Assembly (NCBI GenBank): GCA_018343915.1 | Contig: JABRWF010000006.1 | Location: 1,550,001-1,614,000, forward strand | Source of the DNA: Agroathelia rolfsii | Lineage: Eukaryota > Basidiomycota > Agaricomycetes > Amylocorticiales > Amylocorticiaceae | Reading direction: 5' to 3' | DNA: 64,000 nucleotides | Shown here: piece after piece, positions 35,418-47,007 of the stretch | Position numbering within the stretch: position 1 is the stretch's first letter | Layout: each line of letters begins with the position of its first letter | Program-made: the position numbers and the translations under genes | The notes under the pieces: generated by a model | What the model saw: only the letters and a program-made list of their open reading frames with translations | The model's database searches: none | Told to the model about the DNA's origin: nothing

Positions 35418-36691
35418 TCAAAGTCCGAAAATCGCATCGATCTCATTCTTCTTTTTCTTCTTTTTTGGTTTGGCGGGGGCTGATGGCTTGGTAATATCTA
35501 GACCTGGAGAATCTATTTTCGTCGGCTTTTCTTGCGTTGAAGGCGGCTTGCTCTCTGTATCAATATATACTGAGATGTAGAATGTCAGGATTAATGGAAA
35601 CCAGGTAGATTTACCTTTGAAAGGTCTCCTCACATCGGCTAACAGGATGTTCGAGAGGTCGAAGTTGATGGCTGGCTCTTCGTCCAGGTCGACTAAGGAC
35701 CCCGGCTGGGTTGGGAGTATAAGGACGGGCGTAGACCGTGTTGCTACTGAAGGTACTTGGACGCTGCTTCCAATGTCCTCTAGTAACTCCAGATCTTCTT
35801 GAAAAGAGGCTTTACTACTGGCAGCATGGGACGCGACCTTGTTCCTGAACGTTGGCGATTTCCTTGACGACTGAGAGGAAGTTAGGATTATGAATGATTT
35901 GAATGCACCCCACTTACATCCAGAATATCCAAAAGTCCCTTCAAACCGCGTTCGCCTTGATAAATGCTGTCTTGCAGTTCTGTGACGAGAAGGTCCATTC
36001 GCGACGTTATAGCTACCAATACGGCGATGAGTTGGAGGAAATATCCATTTTGCATAGATGTAGTGAATACTCTAGGAGAAAAATAATGAAATAAGATAGT
36101 TTCAGAATAGATTAAATCTTACGTATAAGCGCTCATGAGAACCCGCTTATTCTATTGACAAAGCAGAGTCAGCTTTAATCCAGCTCCAGCTTGTGCCGAG
36201 AAATACTAACAGCCTCCAGGAGTTTCAAGCAAACAGACACTTGATTCAATGCGAATCGGACGGTTCTTACATCTGGATGATGGTTCCAGGATCCTTTGAG
36301 TAGTTTTGAACTGGTGTATTCATTAGCAGCGAATCGTCGAATTTTCATAGAGCGCTCACTTTGTTCTGGCCTCTTCTCCGAAAAACGACTTATATAGGTC
36401 TTGTAACACGGAAGACAGATCCAATTTTATTAATCTGGAGCCATATCTCCGTATTTCACAAACACGTCTCCAGAAAAGAGCAGAACGATGTTGATTTTTG
36501 CCCTTGTAGTATAGTCTTTCTAGGAGTTGTAGCTCGTCGCGAAAAGTAGATATTGCATGATTAACACGACGTGAACACGACTTGAGGGCCTTGACAATGC
36601 CGTCAATGGCAAGTTTCTGGTCGTTGTTTAGCTGATCCCGAGGCGTATATACCAGCGCAGGCCTTTTGTGTCTGGTATTGGCGAAAGACAT
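35418..36691 (-). CDS. RMP1/NEPRO-like nucleolar protein (possible RNase MRP subunit)
   Basis: The N-terminal exon (36691-36356) encodes a helical domain with DELQLLERLYYKGKNQHRSA followed by LFWRRVCEIRRYGSRLIKLD. The 'L..L.yKgkNQHR...fw....e.rr' pattern is that of the NEPRO N-terminal/RMP1 family; RMP1 is a protein subunit of RNase MRP, which cleaves pre-rRNA. Later exons give RTVRFALNQVSVCLKLLEA and NGYFLQLIAVLVAITSRMD, a helical region. The tail is Lys-rich and ends KKKKKKNEIDAIFGL, like the IDxIFG end of animal NEPRO. Stop at 35418-35420. The domain match is convincing; RNase MRP membership is inferred. It is divergent from beta-adaptin across 154 bp. Confidence 0.6.
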
Positions 36692-36845
36692 GAGAAGAAG
36701 AGATGATGACTACGTGAATTCTCCGTAGCCGCACCTGGATGCATGTTATGAATTGGCCGTCAACACCTCTTCCACAACCAACGCTTGCTCACCGTCATCT
36801 GCAATCGGCCTGTAATCTTCCTGGAGAGGACTCGTGCACGTCAAG

Positions 36846-39505
36846 ATGAGTAATGCAGGCCAAGATGCCAAATTCTTTCAACGAGGCAAAATCGAGGTCT
36901 GTATTCAGATTACTCGCCATGACAAGCACCGAGGCTTGATACTGCACAACAGGATTATCGCGCAGAGCTCCAGGCTGCCGAGTCCAAAGATAAGAAGTTT
37001 GTCAAGCGAAAGACGGCACTCAAGAAGATAGTCGCCAATATCACGATGGGCAACGACAGTGCGTGGTGCCCACCTGCCGTCGCAGTCACTTAGGCTTAGA
37101 TATTCTAATCTAGTGTCACCTCTCTTTAATGATGTCGTACAATGCTTGGGCACGCCATCTCTCGATATTAAGAAGAGTAAATGGTCTCGTCACTGTTATA
37201 CGTGTTTATGACTCATATTTCACACCCAGTGGTTTACCTATTCTTGGTCAGCTATGGACGTTCCAAGCCAGATATGATCCATATGGTAATACCCAGCTTT
37301 CTACAGGTATGGCCACATTAGTTTTTCATATTCTCGTAGTTTTCTGAATAGTCATTAGGACTGTAACGATCGTAATCCTCTAATACGAGCACTTGCAATA
37401 CGTACCATGTCCTACATTCCCATTCCTATCGTCATTGAGCCACTGAGCGAACAATTGCGGCATTGTCTGAAGGACAGGGATCCCTACGTGCGCAAGACTG
37501 CTGCAATATCTGTTGCTAAGCTTTATGCGGCAGATCCCCGCCGTGCCGAAAAGAATGGCTTTGTTGAGATGCTGAGAGACCTCATGCTTGATACCAATGC
37601 TACCGTTGTAGCTAATGCCATCGCAGCCTTGACGGAAATCGGAGATAGATCAGACGGTGTCATCTTCAAATTGAACCTAACAGTGGCCAACAAGCTTTTG
37701 GCGGCATTACCTGAGAGTTCTGAGTAAGCATCAGCTCCCACTTCATGAAGTAAAGAGGACCTACCGCTAACAGATTTCAGATGGGGACAAATCTATATCT
37801 TGGACTCGTTGCTAAGATATGTTCCCGACAGACATGCCGATGCTGAACAAATGGGAGAACGAATTGTTTCTCAGTTACAACATGCCAACTCTGCTGTCGT
37901 GTTAACCACCATCAAGATTCTTTTATACCTTATGAACTACATGGACAATCGTCGTTTGATTGACGTTATCTGCAAGAAGATGGGTCCACCTCTGGGTACA
38001 TGCATCCTACTTTTTTTCTTCTCTTATCCAATCATACTGAGATGGTTCTATATTTATCAGTGGCGTTACTTTCTTCTGGACCAGAGGTGCAATATGTTGC
38101 GCTCCGGAATATTCTCCTAATAATTCAGCGCAGACCCGCAGTGCTCAAGAACGATGTCAAAGTCTTCTTTTGCAAGTACAATGACCCCATCTACGTGAAA
38201 CTTGCCAAGTTGGAAATCATGTATCGATTGGCTCGAGACGACAATGCAAGAGAAGTTTTGGCTGAGCTCCAAGAGTATATTTTGTTTCGCCTTGCAATTT
38301 TTTATTCATACTAACACTCTCTTAGATACGCGTCAGAGGTTGATATCGACTTTGTGCGTAAGGCAGTGCGGTCTATCGGACGTCTTGCAATCAAGGTTGA
38401 ATCCGCCGCCGACAACTGTATCAACACTCTCCTATCTCTTGTGGATACAAATGTTAGCTACGTCGTACAAGAAGCTGTCATTGTCACACGCGATATTTTC
38501 CGTCGATACCCCGGTCAATACGAGGGCGTGATACCTAAGTTGTGTGAACACATGGATGTGTTGGACGAACCTGAGAGCAAAGCCGCCATGATCTGGATCC
38601 TAGGACAATACGCCAATCGAATTGACAACGTAGATGAGCTGTTAGATGATCTAGTATATCCTTTCCTAGAGGAGAGCGTCGAGGCATGTGATTTGGCCTA
38701 TCATTCAAATGCTGTCGACTCGCTGACTTCGACATAATCATAATCCACAGGTGCAATTAGCTCTTCTGACTGCCACCGTCAAATTGTTCATCTACAAGCC
38801 CACGTCCCAATCGGCCAAGCAATTAGTGCACAAAGTTCTCAAATGGGCAACAGAAGAGGTTGATAACCCCGACTTGCGCGACCGTGGATTCATGTATTGG
38901 CGCCTGCTTGCTATCAATCCTACTGTTGCTAGTGAAATCGTTCTTGCCGAGAAGCCAGCCATTACTACGGACTCGGACCGCATGGATCGTGGTGCACTGG
39001 ATCAGCTTCTACTGCATACAGGCACATTAGGAAGTATATATCACAAGAATCCTGAGGTGAGTGAACAAATATATTTTTGATGGCCCTTTCTGACTTTCTT
39101 TACAAATAGACATTCATTCGGAATGCTACAGGCAAGGCTCTGACTGATACTCCAGCTCTTAACCCACACTCGAGAGCTGTCCTCGTTCCTCTCGCGCGCC
39201 CAGAGTTGCCGGCTGGTATGATCCCTGTATCCGTACCCGGCCCTGGCCCTGTTGAGCCGCAGGCGGAAACGTCTTCCGCTCCTCAAACGGTGCTCACAGA
39301 TAAGGAGACGCCGCCAATACCAACCAAGCCCAGCTCGAATGGGCTCCTAGATGACGGTGGCGATGATGACGATGCACCAAACAGCGCCGCGACTAACAGT
39401 AATGATCCATACTCTAACCTGGACGGCGCATTTGGTAGTTATCTAGCAGATGGACCACAACCTCAGGGATCAGGCAGGAGTGATCTCGATGATCTGCTAT
39501 TGTGA
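36846..39505 (+). CDS. Clathrin adaptor beta-adaptin (AP-1/AP-2 beta, APL2-like)
   Basis: Beta-adaptins form the large subunit of AP-1 or AP-2 and link cargo to clathrin. After a short first exon ([17 protein letters not shown]) the adaptin trunk follows: [76 protein letters not shown], then [18 protein letters not shown] and [19 protein letters not shown]. The trunk ends with [14 protein letters not shown], then a Pro/Asp-rich hinge of about 120 residues. A clathrin-box-like LDDLLL is at the very C-terminus. There is no appendage (ear) domain. AP-1 versus AP-2 cannot be settled by eye. About ten short introns; stop 39503-39505. Confidence 0.94.
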
Positions 39506-39624
39506 TGATAGTGGACAGATGTGTTGCCGTTATCGTTGTGTATTAGTACATGGGTTGGAATTATATGTATATCGACTTGATATGGATATCCCGCAGAATA
39601 AACAATACGCAGAGCCCCCAATAA

Positions 39625-40673
39625 TCACGAAATAACATTTTGTATAGCCTCTGTTATCTTGGCAAGACCTTTACTTTTTGGAACCAATGAATTGTAATGC
39701 TGTAAAGAAACCTTGTCAGGAACAATCAGTTGAGAGTATGATGGATGCGGTGACGTACTTCTCCAAGCCCATACAAGTTCCTGTGATAACTGATATTCAC
39801 AGCTCGTTTGGGGTCGGGCGTAGTAGTCTCTCCATTGGGGCTATGAACGACTACAAATGGGCTGGTGCCCTGAATAACATTGATGGGCGTATTGTAGGCT
39901 CGACAGAGGGCGGTGATTTCAGGTTCGCCACCCCAAACACCTGTGTCGCGCATGCGAACGCAATACTCCTGGAATTGAGCAGGCGTCATGATTCCAGAAC
40001 CTGCAGGAACGACACCATCATCTTCTCCAGTGGGCAGAAACGGAAGGAAATCGTCCGGGTGGGTGTAGATGTAATTGGCAGCTGTTTGTCGCGTTGTCTT
40101 GTAGTTTGCATGAGCTTCAGGCAGGATACCAAGCAAGGTAAGCTGATCTGCGACAGCAGAGAACAGGCAGTGCCCATCTGGTGTAATCTGACAAGTATTT
40201 AAATCGTTGTAGGAGGAAGTCAGGAACAAATACATACCTGATGGATCCGCAGTCCCATCTCATCTGCAACACGGTCAATATTTTGCTGTTCTTCATCTGC
40301 AATTCTTTGGCGTTGGGAATCAGATTCAGGGTTATCGATCGGTCTACTTTGTTCTAGCTGGGTAGCTTTTCTTGCCTGTACAATGGTCAGTGTTTGCACA
40401 ACAGCCCCAACATTGGTCTATGTAGGACAGCACCTGCCTGGCCTTGAAGCGGCTTTTGGTATCTTGCTTTTGCTTAGCGTCAAGCTTCTCTGATTCCTGC
40501 CGAAGCTGTATTTCTTCCAAGATAGCTTCTGATTCTTTCTGCACAACAGCGTCCTTAGAGTCGAGCTGAGCAAATAGCTCGTCCATCAGATCTTGGTCAT
40601 CTTCTGTGGGTTGCGGAGGGGTGAATGAACTGGGAGGAGATAAGACTTTCTTTATCTTTTCGCGCTTGCCCAT
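39625..40673 (-). CDS. OTU-domain cysteine protease (OTUD6/OTU2-like deubiquitinase)
   Basis: OTUD6/OTU2 proteins cleave ubiquitin and act on ribosome-associated substrates. The ATG at 40673 starts a charged helical N-terminus with KESEAILEEIQLRQESEK. The catalytic segment is ITPDGHCLFSAVADQLTLLG, which holds the Asp and nucleophilic Cys. A middle part reads YIYTHPDDFLPFLP and DTGVWGGEPEITALCRAYNT. The catalytic His lies in HYNSLV, reached only by splicing from YHRNLYGLGE to the last exon, which ends at 39625-39627 (IQNVIS). This N-terminal coiled region plus OTU layout matches OTUD6B/OTU2. The stop lies 120 bp from that of beta-adaptin. Confidence 0.92.
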
Positions 40674-41021
40674 AGCTAGTAATACTGGGATGTATAAAAG
40701 GTGAGTCTATGGCTGGTACAGTAGCAGTGGCGGTGGTCGTGGTCGTAGGGTGATGTTAGATGTTGTGCAAGTCTATTTCCCATTGACGAAATGGCCATTG
40801 CTATGAACCCCGGCAAGCCCGGTCCGGAGTATTTGCTTCCGGTAGCCGGCAAATCAAAGGCGGGATTTATGATGATCATGATGTTCAGGCTTGTTTGCAG
40901 CTCAAGTGATTAGGCGTCTCTGTCCCTACCCACTGACCACGACCACCGCGAGCGACCGCCCCCCTCTGGCAACCAGTCTGTTTGCACTATTGAACATATA
41001 CACATAAAGTAGATAGGTATC
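40674..41021. promoter_or_regulatory. Divergent promoter, OTU protease and SmgGDS-like gene
   Basis: 348 bp between divergent starts. GCTTCCGGT at 40845-40853 is the reverse complement of ACCGGAAGC found in two other divergent promoters of this window. It sits in a GC-rich patch with nearby CCGG elements. No gene is supported; a 67-aa minus frame here is taken as chance. Confidence 0.45.
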
Positions 41022-43785
41022 ATGAACAGTCTCTTGCAAAACAACAGTCATCTGGGCGCTCTGCTCGTCCGTGCCGAGACCAGCGACGACGAACTTGTAT
41101 GGCAAGAGATCGCATCAACAGCCAGGGTTATAGCTGATGCCCTGCGCATCCGGGACTCTGAAGGAATGCAATCACGACTCTCAGTCACTATAAAGCCACA
41201 TGCTGAACTGTCCATTCAGATGAGCCCCGTTCCAGTCTAGGAAGGACAAACCTTCCTCAGAATATTAGCCGTGCCATCTCATTTGCAACATCGAACTCCT
41301 CTATTTTAGAAGATCGTCACATAGACGCCATTTACGAGCTATTTCGTGTTGCTGCGAATCTCTGTATTGATCATGGCAAGTGTCCTGCCAACGCGTGCAA
41401 GTAAACTCTAGTAAATGACTAGGTTCACAGCTGAAAATCGGGGCCACCTGCTTGATGCAGAGGTTCCAGAGGCGATCCTCCATCTCCTGCGCGACTATGT
41501 AGAACGTGAAACCCCAAGTATACCCATGCAACCGATCTCCCTGCCTAACAGTCATCTCAAGCTACTTAGGACGGCGGTCGGGGTACTCCTCAATATCTCC
41601 GTGGGCCACGGTAAATTCCAGCCAATTGATCAAGCACGTCATTTACTAATGATGAAATCAGAGACGGCTCAAGCGAAATTGATTTCGCTAGATGCCACCG
41701 TTACGCTGCTCAAGCTTTCATTATCTGTATACCCTCCTGCAGCTTGGTTGAATATCCGTCCCACGGGGCCTGTAGATGAGAATGTTCTCATCGAAGCATG
41801 GACACTACGCAGTGGCCTGTCCAACTGGACGTGGAGAGCATTATCAGAGTTAAAAGACGAATGTAAGTAGATCAAATGATAATCACCGTGCATGCTTACA
41901 ATCTTCCCCCCCCCCCCCCATAACCCACCCTTTTCGGCACAGCACGGCAGATCTGCGAACCTGACGCTCTCCCATATCTCATCCCGATTCTATCAGCTTT
42001 CATACCGTCATCTACAATAATTTCCGCATCTTCGTCACCGCTTCCTCCAAGCTTGCGCGCCCAGTTGCTACAAACCGATTTTGATGCTTTGGAAGAAGCT
42101 TGTGCACTTATTGAATCTCTTGCACTTGATGAAGAAGACGTCCGTCTCTCTCTTGCTCGGGGTCTTGACCATCCAGCAGAGCACGAGGGCATCCCTTGTT
42201 TCAGGGAGATGATTGAGTTCATCGAGCGAGGCATCGTTTCCCCCAACTGGGTCGAAGCATGGACACCCGAAGAAGTTGAACGGAAGCGGAAAAGCTTCGG
42301 CGTGTTCAAAGGCGCCATTATCAAAGCCGTTGTCGAGGTCACGGGAGAAGACAAGAACGAAGAAGTTATTTGGGACACCTCTGACGAAGCTAATACTGGA
42401 GGGATATTTATTTCCAAAATGGTGCAATGGCTCAGCATCTATGCGAACGATGAACCCACACATGAGGTTTTGGAAGATAGAGATGATCTAGCTATCTGCG
42501 CTAGCTTGTCTCTGGGCAACCTGACGCGGAGAGGTCCGTTTTCTGTCAATCGCTTGAGCGATGGTCATATGCTCACAAAATATCACGTACAGAATCGCAA
42601 GCTCACATTCTCCTTTCGGCACCCTACAACCTCGCGCCGGTACTAGTCTCCCCTCGTTTACTGTCCGTCGCTACGGACGTCAAAGTGAAGCATGGCACCA
42701 TCGGTTTGCTTAAACATGTCGCACAATCCAGCCAGCAATCCCCAAGAAACTTGGAACTGCTGCGAAATGTTCGTGTTGTAGAGCACCTCGTTGGCAGTGG
42801 TGTCTGGGACGAACGCAGCAACGTTATGGCTGAAGTCGTTCAGATCGGTGCGATTGGTACTGCCAAACACTTGTGCGGCGCTGACTGTAAGCTTATCACA
42901 CTTCTTATCATCTAAATCTCTGGAATAGTCCTAAACAAATCGATATTTAGTGGAGTCAGTCTACGGCTTTGTCTTACCATCGCCTTTCGCGCCTAGCGCA
43001 GGGTTAGACCAAGTCCTTGATCTAATCAACCGCTCTGATAACATCACTATCAAGAGCGAGGGGACCCGGATTCTTGTCAATGCTGTCAAAACACTCTGGT
43101 CAAGTAACCCGGCTACGACGGACGAGCGCCGTGCACAGGCTATGCACACTGTCTTGAAACCTGCCGTCACTGAGGCACTTACTGCGCTAATCGGGCGCAG
43201 TAGCAAATACCCCGTCTTGATCAACGAAGGCGTCGTGGCGTTGACTTTGTTGGCAACCCATACTGAAATTGGTAAGTCTATCAGCTTTGATCAAGCCTCG
43301 GTCCATCAAAATTGAAGTTCGAACTTCGCCTTATACTAGATACGCTTGTGTCAAGTGCAATTTTAGCGCCACTGGCCTTTGAAATGTCGGCGCCACCCCA
43401 GACCCCCTTGGACGAAAATGGCCTCTCTTCGACTCTTGTCCCGCACGCGCCGCGACGGCAGAACTCTTATCCAGGATGTGCATTGGACATGCTCGTCACC
43501 GTCTTGCGGGGAGGTAGATCCGCGCCAACCGTCATCCAAGTCAATGGGGTCGGTGCGGGACAGGGTGCTAGAGGTTCTTCTGTCATTCCAGTCGAGATCC
43601 GTGTCAATGTCTGTGTATTCTTCGGTCAACTGGGGAGACGGGATCAGAGCGGTGGAATGGAGCGGATAAAGGAGACAGTGAGGCCTGTGCTTGAGGAGAT
43701 TATGAACTCTCCGGTCAGTGACGGAGGTAAGGAAGGCGTGTTGGTGTCGACGGCGAGCAAGGTTTTGAGCAGCTGGGCGGCGTAA
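41022..43785 (+). CDS. Armadillo-repeat protein, SmgGDS/RAP1GDS1-like (Bem4-related)
   Basis: SmgGDS proteins are ARM-repeat chaperones and exchange factors for prenylated Rho/Ras GTPases; yeast Bem4 is a distant relative. The start at 41022 reads MNSLLQNNSHLGALLVRAET. ARM-type helices recur throughout, for example HLKLLRTAVGVLLNISVGHG, DDLAICASLSLGNLTRR and VKVKHGTIGLLKHVAQSSQQ. The last two are highly typical of SmgGDS, where the phrase 'asLalGNl.r' and 'hG.l..LknLa' mark repeats. The C-terminus ends TASKVLSSWAA. Around seven introns; one near 41890 contains a run of 14 C. The ARM fold is sure; the SmgGDS assignment is probable. Confidence 0.7.
41906..41919 (+). repeat. Run of 14 C in an intron
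   Basis: Fourteen consecutive C lie just upstream of an intron acceptor in the SmgGDS-like gene, acting as an extreme polypyrimidine tract. Length may be uncertain in the assembly. Confidence 0.85.
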
Positions 43786-44118
43786 TCAGCTTGATGGATG
43801 GATGAGCTGCAGGATAATACATAGGAACTTGAACAAATAATGGCATCTCCGTAGGTTAATATTTTTCTGTAGTTATTATGTTCATGGCTTTTTGGTTAGT
43901 GTTTATGCATTTCAGTGTACTTGGATGCCATGTTTTCCTTGCCAGTGCCAGCGGCTGTACATGTGTATGTATATTTGTGGACGGCCCGGAGAACTCCCGG
44001 AGATCGCTGGTCGTATGGTGGGTGTGCCGAAGCATTCACCAGACCACCGCGACTGGTATAATAGTAGAACTACTAGAACACTCAGACCAACATCGTGAAT
44101 AGTAAACGTTCTACTGGC
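43786..44118. other. Tandem intergenic region, SmgGDS-like to P4H-like gene
   Basis: 333 bp that should hold the 3' UTR of the ARM-repeat gene and the promoter of the downstream dioxygenase. Short frames here carry no motif. Confidence 0.5.
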
Positions 44119-45085
44119 ATGGTCAAGAAAAAGACGTCTGATTCACAATCCAACAAGAGCACTAGTCAATCCCGCACAAATTCGTCGACTGCAATCCCCG
44201 TTGTCTTTCCACCTATAAGTTCCAAGAACGGCTTAGGGTGTCATGAGCTTCTGGAAGATCAAATCATACTTATTGATGTAGGCCTTGAACCCTGAAATAC
44301 TCAGAGCACAGGTCCTGATTACTATCTGCGATGGCACTGTCAGAATGTCTTAAATGCAGAAGAATGCAAGCGATTCATCAGTTTCATTGACAAATTACCA
44401 ATGGAGTTGACCCCTCCTAAGAAGAAAGGCGAAGCAGATAGGGTCAACTGTTAGTAAACATCATGACAACAATGTGAAGTCCAATTTTCAGATACTGAAC
44501 ACAACTTCATCCATAGTGCGAATATCCTTTAATTCCCCAGATTTCGCTAGTACATTACACATCGTCCTGGGGCCGCACTTGCCACAATTTAAGGCCCCTG
44601 CAAGGCTTGGGAAGAAAGTTTCTGGGACATTGAGAGCTCCTCATTCGTTCAATCCGAATATTCGCCTCTATAAATATACCCCTGGGCAATATTTCGGACC
44701 CCACTACGATGATGCGGTGACGGATGCTTTGACTGGGGCGAAATCGGAATGGACATTGCTCATTTATTTATCTGGATCGGAAGATGGAGTTGAAGGTGGA
44801 GAGGTAAGGTTGCTATAATTTGATATTCTCATAGGGTGCTCATAGTTAATCGCCAACAGACCTTGTTTCACAAAGAAGTCAGAAATAAGCCTCGCGAAAC
44901 AATCACCCCACCTCTTACACGGGGTATGGCATTATTACATAGGTGAGCTCTGATTAGTTCCACTGATCATCTTATGTCTCTGATTTAGTGATCTTAGACA
45001 TGGACATGAGTGCTTGCTTCATGAAGGATCCCCGGTGAAACAGGGAATCAAGTATGTTTTGCGTTCTGATCTAATGTTCAAATAA
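44119..45085 (+). CDS. Prolyl 4-hydroxylase-like Fe(II)/2-oxoglutarate dioxygenase
   Basis: The protein has an N-terminal Lys/Ser-rich leader (MVKKKTSDSQSNKS...) and then a P4H-type double-stranded beta-helix. The iron-binding HxD is in YTPGQYFGPHYDDAVTDALT. The following strand SEWTLLIYLSGSEDGVEGGE continues by splicing to TLFHKEV. The distal His and the 2-oxoglutarate Lys are in HECLLHEGSPVKQGIKYVLR. Such proteins hydroxylate prolines or other residues, or small molecules; the substrate is not evident. I chose the ATG at 44119 because upstream codons in frame have no ATG. About four introns; stop 45083-45085, 50 bp from the RRP3 stop on the other strand. Confidence 0.88.
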
Positions 45086-45135
45086 TAACCTCAAGGAAAC
45101 TATCAAAAACGATGAATATATCAATACACTCTTGG

Positions 45136-46685
45136 TCATCTCGATCTACTTTTCTTCTTGTGTGAGGGCATTCCTGCCTCAACAACATCATCATCCCTGT
45201 CTTGATCATCTCGAGAGCCCATATCCTTCCTCTTACGTCCGCCCCCCTTTCGATTATCTTGATCCTTGAGCTCATTAGCTGCAAGACGGCCGGCCTCATC
45301 TACACGTTCTCTGAGAAGCATCATCTCATCCTCGTCTGTTGGCCAAAGCTCCATCTTCTTGCCAATGACAGTTTCGATGCGCTGCAGAAGTTCTACATCG
45401 TATTGCGTGACTAACGTTATTGCCTTTCCGGAACGACCTGCACGAGCTGTTCGTCCGACACGATGAATATAGTCTTTTGAGTGTGTAGGGATATCGAAAT
45501 TGATCACTAAATCAACAGAAGGGATATCTAGGCCTCTGTTCACATAAATTCAGAAGGGTGGCCAACAAAACATGTGTAAACCGGCCTTACCGGCTTGCTA
45601 CATCAGTGGCGACAAGTATTTTACGACCTCCACTCTTAAACTTGTTCAGTGCTCCTAGGCGCTGGCTCTGGCTAAGCTGACCATGAAGCGGCACAGCTGG
45701 GAACCCTAAAGTTCGTAAGATGAGAGATATTCTGATAAAAGTCAGCATGATTAAATGACGGTTCGAAGAAAAGGGTAGACATGCCGTTGTGCATCATGAA
45801 CAGTTCGTGTAAATATAATTATCGAATTTTGAGCCATCGAGTTTGCAAGGTAGACGAGATAGAGGTCTTTTTTGTTCAAAGGCATGAATAGATAATATTG
45901 GAGAAGGGTAGATACGGTCTGATATCTGATGACACGAGGATCAGTAATTGAAGAAGAGTTTCCAAGAAAATGGTCTTACTTGGATGATACTTTTACTTTT
46001 GCAGGGTTGGACAAGCTAGCCCGCTGCAACTTGTCAACTTTATCCGTCATAGTCGCCGAGAACAAATACGTTGTTCGCTCTTTCGGGATGACCTTGAGGA
46101 TTTTGTCAATGATTGGCCCAAAGTCCATGTCAAGCAAACGATCAGCTTCGTCCATTACCTATGTAATTATGAATTCACTGAGTAGAGAAAAAAAACAAAA
46201 GGACTCACAAGATACTTCAGTTTACGCAAACTGAAACCCTTGGTGTTTTCAAGGTGGTCGTGTAAACGACCTGGAGTCGCTACCACTATATGCGGCCTCT
46301 TTGCAAGAGCAATAGCCTGCTCGGCCCTATCTGTCCCGCCAACTACAACACAGCATCTAGCCCCCATAGCTGCACCAAGTGCTTCGAATTGCTGGGAGAT
46401 CTGATACGCCAATTCTCGTGTCGGAGCCAGTACACATGCGAAGAGACCTTCCGGCTGGTCCCATAACTTTTGAAGAATGGGTAGAGCAAACGCGGCAGTT
46501 TTTCCAGAGCCCGTCGAGGCGATGCCAATAATGTCTCTGCCCTCCAAGGCATATGGTAAGGATTCTGATTGAATAGGTGTAGGCGTATGGAATCCGAGTT
46601 TATCTAGGGATTCGAGCAGTGGATCAATAAGCCCGAGTGACTTGAACGAAGGGGCTGATGTGCTAGCATCTTCAGGTCCTGGCAT
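45136..46685 (-). CDS. RRP3: DEAD-box ATP-dependent RNA helicase RRP3/DDX47
   Basis: RRP3/DDX47 is a nucleolar helicase needed for early cleavages of pre-18S rRNA. The ATG is at 46685. The Q motif and motif I are [39 protein letters not shown] and [19 protein letters not shown]. Motif Ia is [10 protein letters not shown], motif Ib is [13 protein letters not shown], motif II is [13 protein letters not shown] across a splice, motif III is SAT. The second lobe has [40 protein letters not shown] (motif VI) and [16 protein letters not shown], the last being specific to the RRP3/DDX47 branch. The tail is charged and Lys-rich. About four introns. Confidence 0.95.
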
Positions 46686-47007
46686 ATTGGCTTTGAGTTG
46701 GAGCTACAGCCTTTGAAGAGTGTCCGAAGTCGACGTTAATAGTGCACACCACCAGCAATGTTATTCAAGTTCGAGTCGATGGCTTTCGAAAAAAGTCCAC
46801 CGGAAGCATCCAAACTTGTTTACACCGGAAGCTATTGTAAGGTCCACTAGTAACTGCTACTAGGCTCAGGCTACTGTGCGCCGTAGTCGTTATAATCTTA
46901 CACACTTGCTTACACCGGCAATCGTCATCCATCCTTCCATCTGCTGTCTAAGGCTTACCTTGATATAAAAGCTCTCTATCACATGAACTAGTCAGCCTGA
47001 ATCAATC
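46686..47007. promoter_or_regulatory. Divergent promoter, RRP3 and TRS130, with repeated CACCGGAAGC
   Basis: 322 bp between divergent starts. CACCGGAAGC occurs twice, at 46798-46807 and 46823-46832, and a third related site CACCGG is at 46913-46918. The second and third copies share an extended ACTTGYTTACACCGG context. The same 10-mer is in the TEA factor/VPS23 promoter. This looks like a transcription-factor site, but the factor is unknown to me. Confidence 0.5.
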
